From the NCBI RefSeq assembly GCF_900188275.1, contig NZ_FZNY01000003.1, positions 248,001 through 312,000 of the forward strand: a stretch of DNA of 64,000 bases. The letters run 5' to 3'. The notes under the pieces were generated by a model that saw only the letters and a program-made list of their open reading frames with translations, did not search any database and was not told where the DNA came from. This DNA is from Dokdonia pacifica (GTDB taxonomy: Bacteria; Bacteroidota; Bacteroidia; Flavobacteriales; Flavobacteriaceae). Below are positions 20,155 to 29,919 of this stretch, one piece after another. Numbering within the stretch: position 1 is the first letter of the stretch; every line of letters begins with the position of its first letter. Both the position numbers and the translations under genes were made by a program.

Positions 20155-21690
20155 TTATAATCTTGTTAATATCAACGTATCAGTTCCTCCATTACCGCCA
20201 CTCACATCTTGAAGCTCTACTTGGGTTTCAGTCACAGAAATGATATCCCAATCGTCTTCTAATTCATCTAATGGTGAGGAGGTTCCAAAATTTAGTAGTA
20301 ATTCTGTCTCATTGTTTATATGTGCCCATGTTCCGTTAGTAATAGTACCACTGTTGTTAGCTGTCGCAGTCCCATCTATATTGAATTCAAATTCAAACCC
20401 ATTAAAGATAGCGGTTTCATCATTGTTATCTTCTGTGTAGCTACTTACAAACCATACACTATTTTCTGCGGTAAGAACACCTTCTAAAAATGTGACGTCA
20501 TCTTCTTCTTCACACTCACAATTTTCATTTATAATACCATTGTTTCCATTTTGGCTTTCACAAGCATCACCAATATTAGCTTCTAAATCGGGGCAATCAA
20601 AATCATCATTACCATCATCTTCATCATCACATTCAAAGACAATATAATCGTTACCATTTGTGATAGTAATTTCAACTTCTTCATCTTCATTCTCTATTTC
20701 TATAACCTCCCACACATCATTAAAATCATCTAATCCAGGTATAGAAATTTCAATAGTACTATCATTTCCTTCGCCGTCAAAAGACCAAGTACCTTCAAAT
20801 ACTTCTCCATTAGTTTCTACAATGACAACTCCATTTGGATTAAATTCAAAAACATAATCTTCATACTGCTCTGTATTATCAATGTCACCAATGATAAACT
20901 CATCTACAACAAATCCATTGTCGCATGATTCAAGCGCATCTACTAAAGTATCATTAGTACAGTCTTCACAATCATCGTCATCTATATCATTATCATCATC
21001 TTCATCACAATCATCTATGGCATCTTCAATGACTTCTTCTAAGTCTAAAATATTGGTGACTGTTACCGTATTTCCATCTGACAGGATTAAAGTAAGAGGG
21101 AAATTAATTGTGATAATATCAGTATCATCTAGATTCTCTATAAATTCATAATGTTCTTGGTCATTAGAAATCGTAACGGTTTCTATAAGTTCATTGTTTT
21201 GATCAAAAATAGAATAGGTGATAGGGTATTGAAAGTCAATACACTCAATATCTTCATCCACCTCATTCTCTCCAGAACATTCTTCCACAAGCGCTATTAA
21301 CTCTTCTTCATTTGCAATAGTTACCTCTGTAAAATCGCTAAGAATAATTGTGATTGGAAATACAAAATCTAATTCATCTATATCATTTATAAATTCATCA
21401 AAAATATCTTCAATCGTATCAAAATCTTCTTCAGAATTAACGATGATTTCTAAGTCGTCAATAATAACAGTAACGGGTAATTGTATATTTATACAGTTAG
21501 CATTATCTAAAATATTATCATTAGATCCATCATTCGTACTTACTCTGGTAATTAAATTTGCAGCATTTGAATTTGCTTCAAGAGATTGTTGTTCTGGTGG
21601 GGTAATAATTTCTTCGTCTTCTGTTCTACAAGCACTAAAAAGTAAAAAAGTCGCAAGTAGAAAATATGGAGCATTTTTTAAGAATTTCAT
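20155..21690 (-). CDS. large very acidic repeat lipoprotein
   Basis: 511 residues with lipobox FSAC (Cys20). Residues about 66-230 hold four copies of a degenerate unit of about 40 residues with the core (F/L)P(I/V/L)T.(I/S)...SD followed by (V/I)TI and an acidic helix ending in E(E/D). Next come an Asp-rich stretch (DDCDEDDDNDIDDDDCEDC), then two lipocalin-like modules (about 255-355 and 400-511) joined by a Cys-rich acidic linker (CPDLEANIGDAC, CECEEEDD). The second module matches the gene downstream. It is divergent from the ECF sigma gene, and a regulatory link with that locus is plausible but not shown. Confidence 0.78.
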   Translation of the reverse strand: MKFLKNAPYFLLATFLLFSACRTEDEEIITPPEQQSLEANSNAANLITRVSTNDGSNDNILDNANCINIQLPVTVIIDDLEIIVNSEEDFDTIEDIFDEFINDIDELDFVFPITIILSDFTEVTIANEEELIALVEECSGENEVDEDIECIDFQYPITYSIFDQNNELIETVTISNDQEHYEFIENLDDTDIITINFPLTLILSDGNTVTVTNILDLEEVIEDAIDDCDEDDDNDIDDDDCEDCTNDTLVDALESCDNGFVVDEFIIGDIDNTEQYEDYVFEFNPNGVVIVETNGEVFEGTWSFDGEGNDSTIEISIPGLDDFNDVWEVIEIENEDEEVEITITNGNDYIVFECDDEDDGNDDFDCPDLEANIGDACESQNGNNGIINENCECEEEDDVTFLEGVLTAENSVWFVSSYTEDNNDETAIFNGFEFEFNIDGTATANNSGTITNGTWAHINNETELLLNFGTSSPLDELEDDWDIISVTETQVELQDVSGGNGGTDTLILTRL

Positions 21691-21812
21691 AAATATTCGT
21701 TTTTGTTATGATTAGCAAAAATTATTTTAAGAATGCATTTTGTTAACGATCGTTCAAACATAGAACAACTAGCTTTTAAAAACTCCTGAAAAAAAAATTA
21801 AAAAGTTTCTGT

Positions 21813-21820
21813 TAGCTTTG
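21813..21820 (+). promoter_or_regulatory. Bacteroidota -7 element TAGCTTTG
   Basis: A TAnnTTTG match 21 bp before the start of the ECF sigma gene, in the 151-bp divergent region shared with the acidic lipoprotein operon. Confidence 0.55.
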
Positions 21821-21841
21821 TAGCAAACCTAAAGCACCCTT

Positions 21842-22366
21842 TTGAAGAAGCCATTACATAGTTCTGTTTGTGAAGATCACATCTTTTCAAAATTATATGA
21901 CACCTATGCGCAACCGCTAGCAAATCACTTGTATTATAAATACGGGGAGGTTCTTAATCCTAAAGATACCGCGCAAGAAGCTTTTATAAAATTATGGGAG
22001 AATTGTAAAAAGGTTGCATTGGATAAAGCCAAGTCCTATCTCTATACGATTGCAAATAATATGATGCTTAATCATGTAAAGCATCATAAAGTAGTATTGA
22101 ATTACAGAAAAATTCAACCTAAAGACTATACTAATGAGTCTCCAGAGTTTTTACTTCAAAAGGATGAGTTTCTAAAAAATTATCAAGAAGTCTTAGGAAG
22201 ATTGTCTGAAGAACAACGGGTCGCTTTTTTACTTAATAAAGCAGAAGGGAAGAAGCATCAAGAAATTGCAGATGAGTTGGGGATCACCAAAAAAGTAGTA
22301 GAATACAGAATTTATAGTGCTTTCAAAAAAATAAAAGAAGAGCTTGAAGGATTTAATATAAAATAG
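21842..22366 (+). CDS. ECF RNA polymerase sigma factor
   Basis: 174 residues with sigma-70 region 2 (LYDTYAQPLANHLYYKYG, DTAQEAFIKLWEN) and region 4 (LSEEQRVAFLLNKAEGKKHQEIADELGITKKVVEYRIYSA, shown here only as landmarks around residues 115-160). It starts at TTG 21842. It is followed after 48 bp by a FecR-like anti-sigma gene and then a TonB receptor, the layout of cell-surface signalling: the receptor senses its ligand, the anti-sigma releases sigma, and sigma turns on target genes. Likely targets include the receptor and perhaps the divergent acidic lipoproteins. Confidence 0.9.
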   Translation: MKKPLHSSVCEDHIFSKLYDTYAQPLANHLYYKYGEVLNPKDTAQEAFIKLWENCKKVALDKAKSYLYTIANNMMLNHVKHHKVVLNYRKIQPKDYTNESPEFLLQKDEFLKNYQEVLGRLSEEQRVAFLLNKAEGKKHQEIADELGITKKVVEYRIYSAFKKIKEELEGFNIK

Positions 22367-22414
22367 TTTCAGGATATTTTATACTAAAGTTGTTTTAATA
22401 GTAGACAGTGTATT

Positions 22415-23335
22415 ATGGAAAAAGAACACTTACTTAAAAAATGGTTGAATGATGAGTTAAACTCAGAAGAGCTCGAAGCATTTCATAAACTAGAAGATGC
22501 TTCTCTCTACCAAGAAATCATTCAAGAATCTAAGCGATTTAAAGCTTCAGATCAATACACTGTAGATGATTTTGAAAAATTTAAATCACAAAAAGAAAAT
22601 CATACAAAAACACCTTCATCGGTAATACCATTGCATTGGACAAAAATGGTTAGTAGTATTGCGGCAGTAATGCTTATTGCTTTAGGTATATACTATGTTT
22701 TTACAAGTAATGCCGCAACTACTATTACTACAGAATTTGCACAGAAAGAACTTTTAGATTTGCCAGACCAATCACAGGTAGTACTTAACGCCAAATCATC
22801 TATTCGATATAAAGAAAAAACTTGGGAAGAAAAAAGAGAAGTATCTCTAGATGGAGAGGCATTTTTTAATGTTGCCAAAGGATCAAAATTTGATGTCCTT
22901 ACAGACGATGGAATTGTATCTGTATTAGGCACTTCTTTTAATGTAAAACAACGAGATCAATTTTTTGAAGTCACTTGTTATGAAGGGTTAGTGAGTGTAA
23001 CATATCAAGCAAAAACCATTCAGCTTCCAGCAGGAACAAGCTTTCGATTAGATCACAATAAAGAGTCACATAGTAAGATTACTATAGATGCACCACAATG
23101 GATTGCAAATAGAAGCGTTTTCTCTAAAGTAACCGTATTAGAAGTTTTTAAAGAATTAGAAAGACAATTTGACGTATCGATAGATAGTGATCAAATAGAT
23201 AACACCATACTGTTTTCTGGAGGATTTGAACATACAGATCTTACAGATGCATTGACACAGATTACAGCCCCTCTTCGTTTAGAATTTAAGATAGAAAACA
23301 ATAAGAAGGTTGTTATATATGACGCAACACATTAA
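22415..23335 (+). CDS. FecR family anti-sigma factor (DUF4974)
   Basis: 306 residues. The N-terminal 75 residues are cytosolic and helical (sigma-binding), followed by one membrane helix (MVSSIAAVMLIALGIYYVF, about 76-95), a FecR domain (LPDQSQVVLNAKSSIRY, VLGTSFNV) and a C-terminal DUF4974 domain (VFKELERQFDVSID). It passes a signal from the outer-membrane transducer to the ECF sigma factor upstream. Its stop lies 17 bp inside the transducer gene, so the two are translationally coupled. Confidence 0.9.
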   Translation: MEKEHLLKKWLNDELNSEELEAFHKLEDASLYQEIIQESKRFKASDQYTVDDFEKFKSQKENHTKTPSSVIPLHWTKMVSSIAAVMLIALGIYYVFTSNAATTITTEFAQKELLDLPDQSQVVLNAKSSIRYKEKTWEEKREVSLDGEAFFNVAKGSKFDVLTDDGIVSVLGTSFNVKQRDQFFEVTCYEGLVSVTYQAKTIQLPAGTSFRLDHNKESHSKITIDAPQWIANRSVFSKVTVLEVFKELERQFDVSIDSDQIDNTILFSGGFEHTDLTDALTQITAPLRLEFKIENNKKVVIYDATH

Positions 23336-25838
23336 GAGATATCTCTCTATACTTATCTTTTTCTTACCCATCTATGAGGGCATTACTCAAGAAGATGCAC
23401 AACCCATTGCTGTCATTCAAATGCTTGCTGAGTTAGAGCATTCTTACGATATTCAGTTTAATTATGCCGTACAAGACTTAGAGGGAATCTCCCTTTTACC
23501 GCTTTCGCGAAAGCGTACCCTTGAAGAAACCCTTCGTTACATACAAGATCAAACAGGATTAATAGCCACTAAAGTAGGATCTCGCATTTATTACATAACC
23601 AAAAAGAAAGAAGAAACCCGTATTTGTGGATATTTACGAGATGTCGAATCACAAGTCCCTATAGAAGGAGCCTTATTAAAAACAACAGAAAATACCCTTA
23701 TCACAGACAGTGAGGGGTATTTTGAGTTTATAGCAACCACCCCAAATACCTTAGTAGAAATAAGACATTTAGGCTATAAAACAATAACAAGAAGTACAGC
23801 GTTCTTTACTAAAAATAAATGCGCCATTATATATGTATACCCAGAAGAAACGCTACTTTCAAAAGTGATTTTAACAAGCTATGTGGTTAAAGGAATTACT
23901 AAGAATAGTAGCGGAAGCACACAAATAGATTTTTCAAGATTTAGCATTCTGCCTGGACTAATAGAAACCGATGTATTACAATCTGTACAAGCATTGCCAG
24001 GTATCATAAGTTTAGATGAAACTATTTCAAATATTAATATAAGAGGTGGAAGTAATGATCAAAACCTATTGCTTTGGGATGATGTGAAGATGTATCAATC
24101 TGGTCATTTTTTTGGATTGATTTCGGGCTTTAACCCTCAAATCACAAACACCGTATCTATTCAAAAAAATGGCACAAATGCGGCCTATACAGACGGAGTC
24201 TCTGGAACGATTAACATGCATACAGATACAGAAATAGCCGATCGTTTTGAAGCTTCTGTTGGGATTAATCTTTTAAGCGCAGATGCTTTTGTAGATATTC
24301 CTTTTTCAGAAAAATCATCAGTACAAATAGGGGTTCGTAAATCCCTCAGTGATTTTGTAACCACACCTACTTATGTATCTTTTTTTGATAGAATTACGCA
24401 GGATACAGAAGTACAAGATAATGACATTGCCATTTTGAATACTAATCAGAATTTTGATTTTTATGATACGTCAGTACGATGGTTATATAAAATTTCAGAT
24501 AAAGATAGACTTCGACTTAATTTTATAAATATTCAAAATGAGTTGAGTTTTAATGAGACTGCAAATGTAGATACTGTATTAGAAACAAGAGAAAGTAGTC
24601 TTACTCAGAATAGCATTGCAGGAGGTATTTTTTATGAGCGTATTTGGAATGATACGTTTAGAACGAGTCTTCAAGTATATGAAACAGATTATACCTTAAG
24701 AGGGTTTAATGCAAATCTTTTTGCATCACAGCGGTTTTTACAAGAAAATGTAGTTTCAGAAACCGGGATAAGGCTACAAGCCATGTATGCATGGTCACCT
24801 ACATTTAGTATCCAGAGTGGATATCATGTAGTAGAAACAGAGATTACAAACCTTAACGATATTGATGAGCCTTTATTTAGAGAATTACGCTCTGATGTAG
24901 TACGTACTCATGGCGTTTTTTCACAACTAGGATATACCGCAAAAGATGGAAATACGCAGGCACATCTTGGAGGTCGTTTTAATTATATTGATAAGTTTAA
25001 AAAGGTATTGATAGAACCACGTCTTAGTGTAAATCATCAATTTGGCTCTTATTTTTCTGCAGAGTTACTAGGAGAATTCAAACATCAAAACGCGTCTCAA
25101 TTTATTAATTTTCAAAATGATTTTCTAGGCATAGAACGTAGAAGATGGCAACTCGCAAATGATGAAGATATTCCTGTTATAGAAAGCAAACAAGCCTCTT
25201 TAGGAATCTCTTATAATCGTTCTGGGTTATTAATAGATATTGATACCTATTATAAAAAAGTAGACGGTATTACCACGCAAAGTCAAGAATTTCAAACAAA
25301 GTATGAGTTTACACGTACTACTGGGAGTTATAATGCTATGGGAGTAGATGTATTATTAAGAAAGCGATATGGTAAATTCAACTCTTGGTTGAGTTATTCT
25401 TTTATAGATAATACGTATACTTTTAATGAATTGCCAGAGATACAGTTCCCAAGTAATTTTGATATTACCCATGCACTTACTTTTGGAACCTCGTATAATT
25501 ATAAGAATCTAAAGGTAGCTTTAGGTCTGAATTGGCGTACTGGAAGACCTACTACATTACCTGTAGAAGGAATAGAAGTTGTCAATGATGCGGTAAATTA
25601 TGAAGATGTAAATACAAGCAATCTGGATGATTATCTAAGAGCAGATTTCTCGGCAATGTATCAACTAAAAACGAATAAAAGGTGGCGTGCTGATATTGGG
25701 TTCTCTATTTGGAATTTGACTAATAATTCTAATACAATAGAACAGTTCTTTAGAGTAGATAATACAGCCACTATTCAAGAATTTAAAAATGATGCTTTAG
25801 AAACTACGTTTAATACCGTTTTTAGAGTGTATTATTAA
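23319..25838 (+). CDS. TonB-dependent transducer/receptor with STN and carboxypeptidase-like domains
   Basis: 839 residues from ATG 23319, chosen over a TTG 9 bases upstream because it gives a clean signal peptide (LSILIFFLPIYEGITQ). The order is: STN domain (about 28-100), a carboxypeptidase-D-like beta domain (about 108-190, GYLRDVESQVPIEGA), the plug (SVQALPGIISLDETISNINIRGG) and a 22-strand-type barrel ending in RVYY. The STN domain contacts the FecR-like protein, so this is the signal-sensing member of the locus and probably also a transporter; the ligand is unknown. The palindrome at 23500-23515 reads PLSRKR inside the STN domain. The stop overlaps the convergent gene by 4 bp. Confidence 0.9.
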   Translation: MTQHIKRYLSILIFFLPIYEGITQEDAQPIAVIQMLAELEHSYDIQFNYAVQDLEGISLLPLSRKRTLEETLRYIQDQTGLIATKVGSRIYYITKKKEETRICGYLRDVESQVPIEGALLKTTENTLITDSEGYFEFIATTPNTLVEIRHLGYKTITRSTAFFTKNKCAIIYVYPEETLLSKVILTSYVVKGITKNSSGSTQIDFSRFSILPGLIETDVLQSVQALPGIISLDETISNINIRGGSNDQNLLLWDDVKMYQSGHFFGLISGFNPQITNTVSIQKNGTNAAYTDGVSGTINMHTDTEIADRFEASVGINLLSADAFVDIPFSEKSSVQIGVRKSLSDFVTTPTYVSFFDRITQDTEVQDNDIAILNTNQNFDFYDTSVRWLYKISDKDRLRLNFINIQNELSFNETANVDTVLETRESSLTQNSIAGGIFYERIWNDTFRTSLQVYETDYTLRGFNANLFASQRFLQENVVSETGIRLQAMYAWSPTFSIQSGYHVVETEITNLNDIDEPLFRELRSDVVRTHGVFSQLGYTAKDGNTQAHLGGRFNYIDKFKKVLIEPRLSVNHQFGSYFSAELLGEFKHQNASQFINFQNDFLGIERRRWQLANDEDIPVIESKQASLGISYNRSGLLIDIDTYYKKVDGITTQSQEFQTKYEFTRTTGSYNAMGVDVLLRKRYGKFNSWLSYSFIDNTYTFNELPEIQFPSNFDITHALTFGTSYNYKNLKVALGLNWRTGRPTTLPVEGIEVVNDAVNYEDVNTSNLDDYLRADFSAMYQLKTNKRWRADIGFSIWNLTNNSNTIEQFFRVDNTATIQEFKNDALETTFNTVFRVYY
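23500..23515. repeat. CGCTTTCGCGAAAGCG palindrome inside the TonB receptor gene
   Basis: A perfect 16-bp copy in the STN domain, read in a third frame (LSRKR). Confidence 0.88.
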
Positions 25839-27115
25839 AAGGTTCTTATGTAGCCTATCCCTAACTCTGTAAAATCAGCTTGTCCTAAATTTGCATTAAT
25901 AAAAGCACCCGCATATAGGTTATGCTTTGGAGCCTTGTCAGTTCCTATCACATAATACTTTAATCCTGCACGTGTACTCACAGCATTTTTAGCTCTAAAT
26001 TTAGAATCAAACTCTCCAAACACCCATCCACCTGGAATATCTCTAGGCGCAAGATCCCATCCTTCATTAATACGCCAATCAATTTTATAGGCAGGTTTAT
26101 GAAAATTAACCCCTAATTGTAGCTCGACACCTACGTGATTAAAAAGGAGTTCTCCTTTTGCAAAAAGGCCATAATTAGATGCGTTATTCCAAGGATTGTC
26201 TCTGAAAGAAGCAAATTCCTCTCCGTCTCTTACTAAGAATTCATTCCCTCTTATATAATCATAATAATGTTCATATACTCTGTAAAAAGCACCTACTCCT
26301 AATTTTAAAGTCTTGTTATAGATTTTACCATATTCTGCAGAGATAGTATACACTTCTTTTTTATCGTTTAAAATAGAAACATCACTAAATACATTTTGTC
26401 CAATACCAGCGCGTATAGCAATATAGTTTTGAACGTTTCTTTCGGGTGCAGGCTGTTCTATGATATTTTCTTTGTAGTTCTTGAATTTAGGACTTTTTAA
26501 TTCTGCAGAAAGGCTTAACAAGAAAGAATTAAATCCTTGATTGGGAAGTCTTGTATGACCATTAGAATGATGAAAAAGACCTGCGCCTATTCTATAATTT
26601 ATAGATTCAGTTTGAAGAAAGTTATAATGCATAAAAGCTTTAAAAGACCATGTGAAGTCTGTACTTACTGCTCTATTAAAAAAATTGGTTTCAAAATCAT
26701 ATTCATTGGTAAAATAAGATACACCAATACCTATTTGAGTGGTAAGACGCTTTTTCTTAAACACATTAAACTCTACAAAAGGGACTAAACTATAGGCACT
26801 TCCAAGGCTTTCAGAATTTCCAAAATTGGTATACCCTACACTTATTCCTGTGCGCAACCTTTTAAGGCGTTGTGCCCATTCTTGTGCATTATTTTCATGA
26901 TGCCAAAGGATATTAAAAACTGCTTGTATTTGAGGATTTCGTTCTGGAAATGTCTTATTAGATGCTACAGAAGTACCAAAAACAAGTTCAGGAACTATCG
27001 TGATATTAGACGCATCTTCTTGAGCGTTTAATATATGTAAATTACTGAATAATAGCAAGATTAGTAGTAGTGTGAGACTTCTTTTGAATCGTAAAACACA
27101 AGTAGGATTTTTCAT
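25835..27115 (-). CDS. outer-membrane protein resembling acyloxyacyl hydrolase (PagL-like)
   Basis: 426 residues from ATG 27115, where a good signal peptide begins (LTLLLILLLF to LNAQ); the open frame runs 42 codons further without support. The body is rich in beta-barrel strands alternating aromatic residues. Around the middle is LFHHSNG, which resembles the His-x-Ser-Asn motif of PagL lipid A deacylases; the Glu expected about 12 residues after the Ser is not obvious. It could remodel lipid A in the outer membrane, or be a related barrel without activity. It is convergent with the TonB receptor gene, the stops overlapping by 4 bp. Confidence 0.6.
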   Translation of the reverse strand: MKNPTCVLRFKRSLTLLLILLLFSNLHILNAQEDASNITIVPELVFGTSVASNKTFPERNPQIQAVFNILWHHENNAQEWAQRLKRLRTGISVGYTNFGNSESLGSAYSLVPFVEFNVFKKKRLTTQIGIGVSYFTNEYDFETNFFNRAVSTDFTWSFKAFMHYNFLQTESINYRIGAGLFHHSNGHTRLPNQGFNSFLLSLSAELKSPKFKNYKENIIEQPAPERNVQNYIAIRAGIGQNVFSDVSILNDKKEVYTISAEYGKIYNKTLKLGVGAFYRVYEHYYDYIRGNEFLVRDGEEFASFRDNPWNNASNYGLFAKGELLFNHVGVELQLGVNFHKPAYKIDWRINEGWDLAPRDIPGGWVFGEFDSKFRAKNAVSTRAGLKYYVIGTDKAPKHNLYAGAFINANLGQADFTELGIGYIRTF

Positions 27116-27379
27116 GTAGTTTTTAAAATTTACAAAGTTGGAAGATAGTTTAATTAATTTATCTACCGAAAAAAGAGGTGTAATACCAATTAAAACATAA
27201 AATAAGATGAATAATTTGTTTCTATTGCATTCAAATTTCAATATAAAATAAAATCGTAACGAAGGCTATGATTTGATTTTCTATTTCATCTGAACATACC
27301 ATAATTCAAATTCTTTAATCCAATTTTGCATTCTAAATGGTATAAGTTGTAGATTTAAGCAAATTATGGAGCATCATTT

Positions 27380-28759
27380 ATGGAAAAACTAGACTCGATT
27401 ATAGAAGCTTTTTCAGGAGCAGTATGGGGTATTCCTTTACTCGTTTTATTAATAGGCGGAGGTCTTTTTTTATTGTTTTATTCTCGCTTTTTACCTTTTC
27501 GTTATTTAGGACATGCAATTCAAGTATTACGTGGGAAGTATGACGATCCTGATGATCCTGGAGAGATTAGTCATTTTCAGGCATTGACCACTGCATTGTC
27601 TGCAACTGTGGGTATGGGAAATATTGCAGGAGTAGCTGTGGCTATTGCTATAGGAGGTCCTGGTGCTGTATTTTGGATGTGGATAAGTGCTGTTGTGGGG
27701 ATGGCTACTAAGTTCTTTACAGGAACACTTGCGGTGATGTATCGCGGTACTGATAGTGATGGAGTTGCTCAAGGAGGGCCTATGTATTTTATCACAGAAG
27801 GCATGGGGAAAGTATGGAAACCACTGGCTATTTTCTTTAGTGTGGCGGCATTGATAGGAGCATTGCCCGTTTTTAATGTAAATCAACTCACGCAAGCGAT
27901 TAATGATATCTTACTAAAACCTCAGGGAGTAGAAGTTGGGCTTAAAACAAACTTAGTTATCGGCGGGATATTAGTACTTATTACTGGTTTTGTTGTACTA
28001 GGCGGGTTGAATCGTATTAGTAAAACAGCCTCTCGATTGGTGCCTTCTATGGTAGTTCTTTATTTTATAGCAGTAATGTATATCCTTATTGTGAATATAG
28101 AGGTGGTGCCCGAATATTTCAAATTGATTCTTACCGATGCATTTTCGGCGAGTTTATATAAAGGAGAACCCTTATATGGAGGTATATTGGGAGCATTGAT
28201 TGTACTTGGAATTAAACGTGGAGCCTTTTCTAATGAAGCAGGTATTGGTACAGCACCTATGGCACATGGTGCAGCAAAAACAGATCAACCAGTACGTGAA
28301 GGACTTGTTGCTATGTTAGGCCCTGCAATCGATACACTGATTGTCTGTACCCTTACGGCACTCGCTATTTTAGTCACAGGTGTTTGGGAAAATACAGGAG
28401 CAAGTGGGGTGAGCCTTACGGCAACCGCTTTCGCGAAAGCAATCCCAAGCGTAGGAAAATATATATTATTAATCTGTATCGCGGTGTTTAGTATCTCGTC
28501 ATTATTCTCCTATTCCTATTACGGATCGAAGAGCTTGAGTTTTCTAGCAGGCGCAAAAAATAAGAAGTATTATAATATTTTTTATGTAGCGAGTATTATG
28601 CTTGGTGCGACCACCACCTTAGATATGATGATTAATCTGATAGATGGCGTTTTTGCATTAATGGCTATTCCTACGATGTTTGCAACCTTATATATGGCGC
28701 CTAGAGTAATGAGAGAAGCAAAAAAATACTTCAGTAGTTTCAAAAAATCTAAAGGCTAA
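27380..28759 (+). CDS. alanine/glycine:cation symporter (AGCS) family protein
   Basis: 459 residues with about ten membrane helices. The family signatures ATVGMGNIAGVAVAIAIGGP and GGPMYFITEGMGK are present, as is KRGAFSNEAGIGTAPMAHGAA. It imports small neutral amino acids with Na+ across the inner membrane. The palindrome at 28426-28440 lies in frame (TAFAKA) in a loop before a late helix. It stands alone, with 264 bp upstream and a promoter for the next gene downstream. Confidence 0.92.
   Translation: MEKLDSIIEAFSGAVWGIPLLVLLIGGGLFLLFYSRFLPFRYLGHAIQVLRGKYDDPDDPGEISHFQALTTALSATVGMGNIAGVAVAIAIGGPGAVFWMWISAVVGMATKFFTGTLAVMYRGTDSDGVAQGGPMYFITEGMGKVWKPLAIFFSVAALIGALPVFNVNQLTQAINDILLKPQGVEVGLKTNLVIGGILVLITGFVVLGGLNRISKTASRLVPSMVVLYFIAVMYILIVNIEVVPEYFKLILTDAFSASLYKGEPLYGGILGALIVLGIKRGAFSNEAGIGTAPMAHGAAKTDQPVREGLVAMLGPAIDTLIVCTLTALAILVTGVWENTGASGVSLTATAFAKAIPSVGKYILLICIAVFSISSLFSYSYYGSKSLSFLAGAKNKKYYNIFYVASIMLGATTTLDMMINLIDGVFALMAIPTMFATLYMAPRVMREAKKYFSSFKKSKG
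28426..28440. repeat. CGCTTTCGCGAAAGC palindrome inside the symporter gene
   Basis: A 15-bp copy in the reading frame, encoding AFAKA. Confidence 0.88.
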
Positions 28760-28784
28760 TACTTTACCCTTCATTAGGATATGT

Positions 28785-28792
28785 TATCTTTG
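28785..28792 (+). promoter_or_regulatory. Bacteroidota -7 element TATCTTTG
   Basis: A TAnnTTTG match 23 bp before the ATG of the cyclophilin-FKBP gene. Confidence 0.65.
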
Positions 28793-28815
28793 CACCTCAT
28801 TAAAAAAATGAAGGA

Positions 28816-29748
28816 ATGCAAGACGGTATATACGCAAAATTTAGTACGCCAAAAGGCGAGATATTAGTACAACTAGAGCATGAAAAAACTCCTGGAACAG
28901 TAGGGAATTTTGTAGCGCTGGTAGAAGGAAATATGGAGAATGGTGCTAAACCACAAGGAACTCCTTATTACGATGGATTAAAATTTCACAGAGTAATTCC
29001 TGATTTTATGGTTCAGGGAGGATGCCCTCAAGGATCAGGTACTGGAAGTCCTGGATATCAGTTTGATGATGAGATTCATCCAGATCTTATTCATGATGCT
29101 CCTGGTAAATTAAGTATGGCCAATGCGGGACCTGGTACCAATGGAAGTCAGTTTTTTATAACGCATGTACCTACACCATGGTTGGATGGTAAACATACTG
29201 TTTTTGGATCTGTTATAGAAGGTCAAGATGTGGTAGATGCTATTGCACAAGGAGACACTATGGATACAGTTTCTATTGTACGTCAAGGTGCTGATGCCGA
29301 AGCATGGAATGCGATCGAAGCATTTAGAACTTTTGAAGGTGCTAGAGAAAGAAGAATTGCAGAAGCAAAAGCAGCACAAGAGGCACAGTTAGATGAGCTT
29401 GCTGCTGGATTTGATAAAACAGAAAGCGGTCTGAGATATAAAGTGATCCAAAAAGGAAATGGTGCAAAACCAACTTCAGGACAAACGGTTTCTGTACATT
29501 ACAAAGGACAACTTCCTGATGGAACTGTATTTGATAGTTCTTATAAGCGTAACCAACCTATCGATTTTCAAGTAGGGATAGGTCAAGTAATCCCAGGATG
29601 GGATGAAGGTATTATGTTACTAGAAGTAGGAGATAAAGCGCGTTTAGTAATTCCTTCAGATCTTGGATATGGAAGCCGTGGGGCTGGTGGCGTAATTCCT
29701 CCAGATGCTACATTGGTTTTTGATGTAGAATTAGTTGCTGTAAAGTAA
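28816..29748 (+). CDS. dual peptidyl-prolyl isomerase: cyclophilin-FKBP fusion
   Basis: 310 residues, no signal peptide. Residues 1-160 are a cyclophilin domain ([44 protein letters not shown]). An Ala/Glu-rich helical linker (about 165-200) leads to an FKBP domain (205-310: [43 protein letters not shown]). Both halves keep their active-site residues. Such dual-family immunophilins are known from Flavobacterium and some protists. It should speed prolyl isomerisation of cytosolic proteins. A long palindromic element starts 9 bp after its stop. Confidence 0.94.
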   Translation: MQDGIYAKFSTPKGEILVQLEHEKTPGTVGNFVALVEGNMENGAKPQGTPYYDGLKFHRVIPDFMVQGGCPQGSGTGSPGYQFDDEIHPDLIHDAPGKLSMANAGPGTNGSQFFITHVPTPWLDGKHTVFGSVIEGQDVVDAIAQGDTMDTVSIVRQGADAEAWNAIEAFRTFEGARERRIAEAKAAQEAQLDELAAGFDKTESGLRYKVIQKGNGAKPTSGQTVSVHYKGQLPDGTVFDSSYKRNQPIDFQVGIGQVIPGWDEGIMLLEVGDKARLVIPSDLGYGSRGAGGVIPPDATLVFDVELVAVK

Positions 29749-29756
29749 GTTATATG

Positions 29757-29821
29757 CGCTTTCGCGAAATCGAACCCGTGAGATTCACGACCATGGGGAG
29801 AGCAAAGCGATAAAGCGTATA
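29757..29821 (+). repeat. composite palindromic element A (one 45-bp unit)
   Basis: Head CGCTTTCGCGAAA (29757-29769), one 45-bp unit (29770-29814), then tail GCGTATA (29815-29821). Together head and tail would give the short palindrome seen elsewhere; the unit sits between them. There is no 20-bp inner palindrome. It lies between two plus-strand genes. Confidence 0.85.
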
Positions 29822-29876
29822 ATGAAAATAAAGAATACCTATTCATGGGTTGTATAAACTGTGAATAACTACTCAT

Positions 29877-29906
29877 AAAAAGTGCCTATTACGATAGGCA
29901 CTTTTT
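29877..29906 (+). terminator. intrinsic terminator
   Basis: A perfect 13-bp stem (29877-29889 / 29894-29906), loop TACG, ending in TTTTT. It can work in both directions and lies between element A and the YfiT-like gene, only 14 bp before its ATG. Confidence 0.75.
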
Positions 29907-29919
29907 CTATTTTTAGGGT

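Noticed and set aside
20240-21715. Plus-strand open frames opposite the acidic lipoprotein genes, very rich in Ser
   Set aside because: They mirror the Asp/Glu codons of the real minus-strand gene (GAT/GAA read backwards as Ser/Ile). They have no start context and no known domain.
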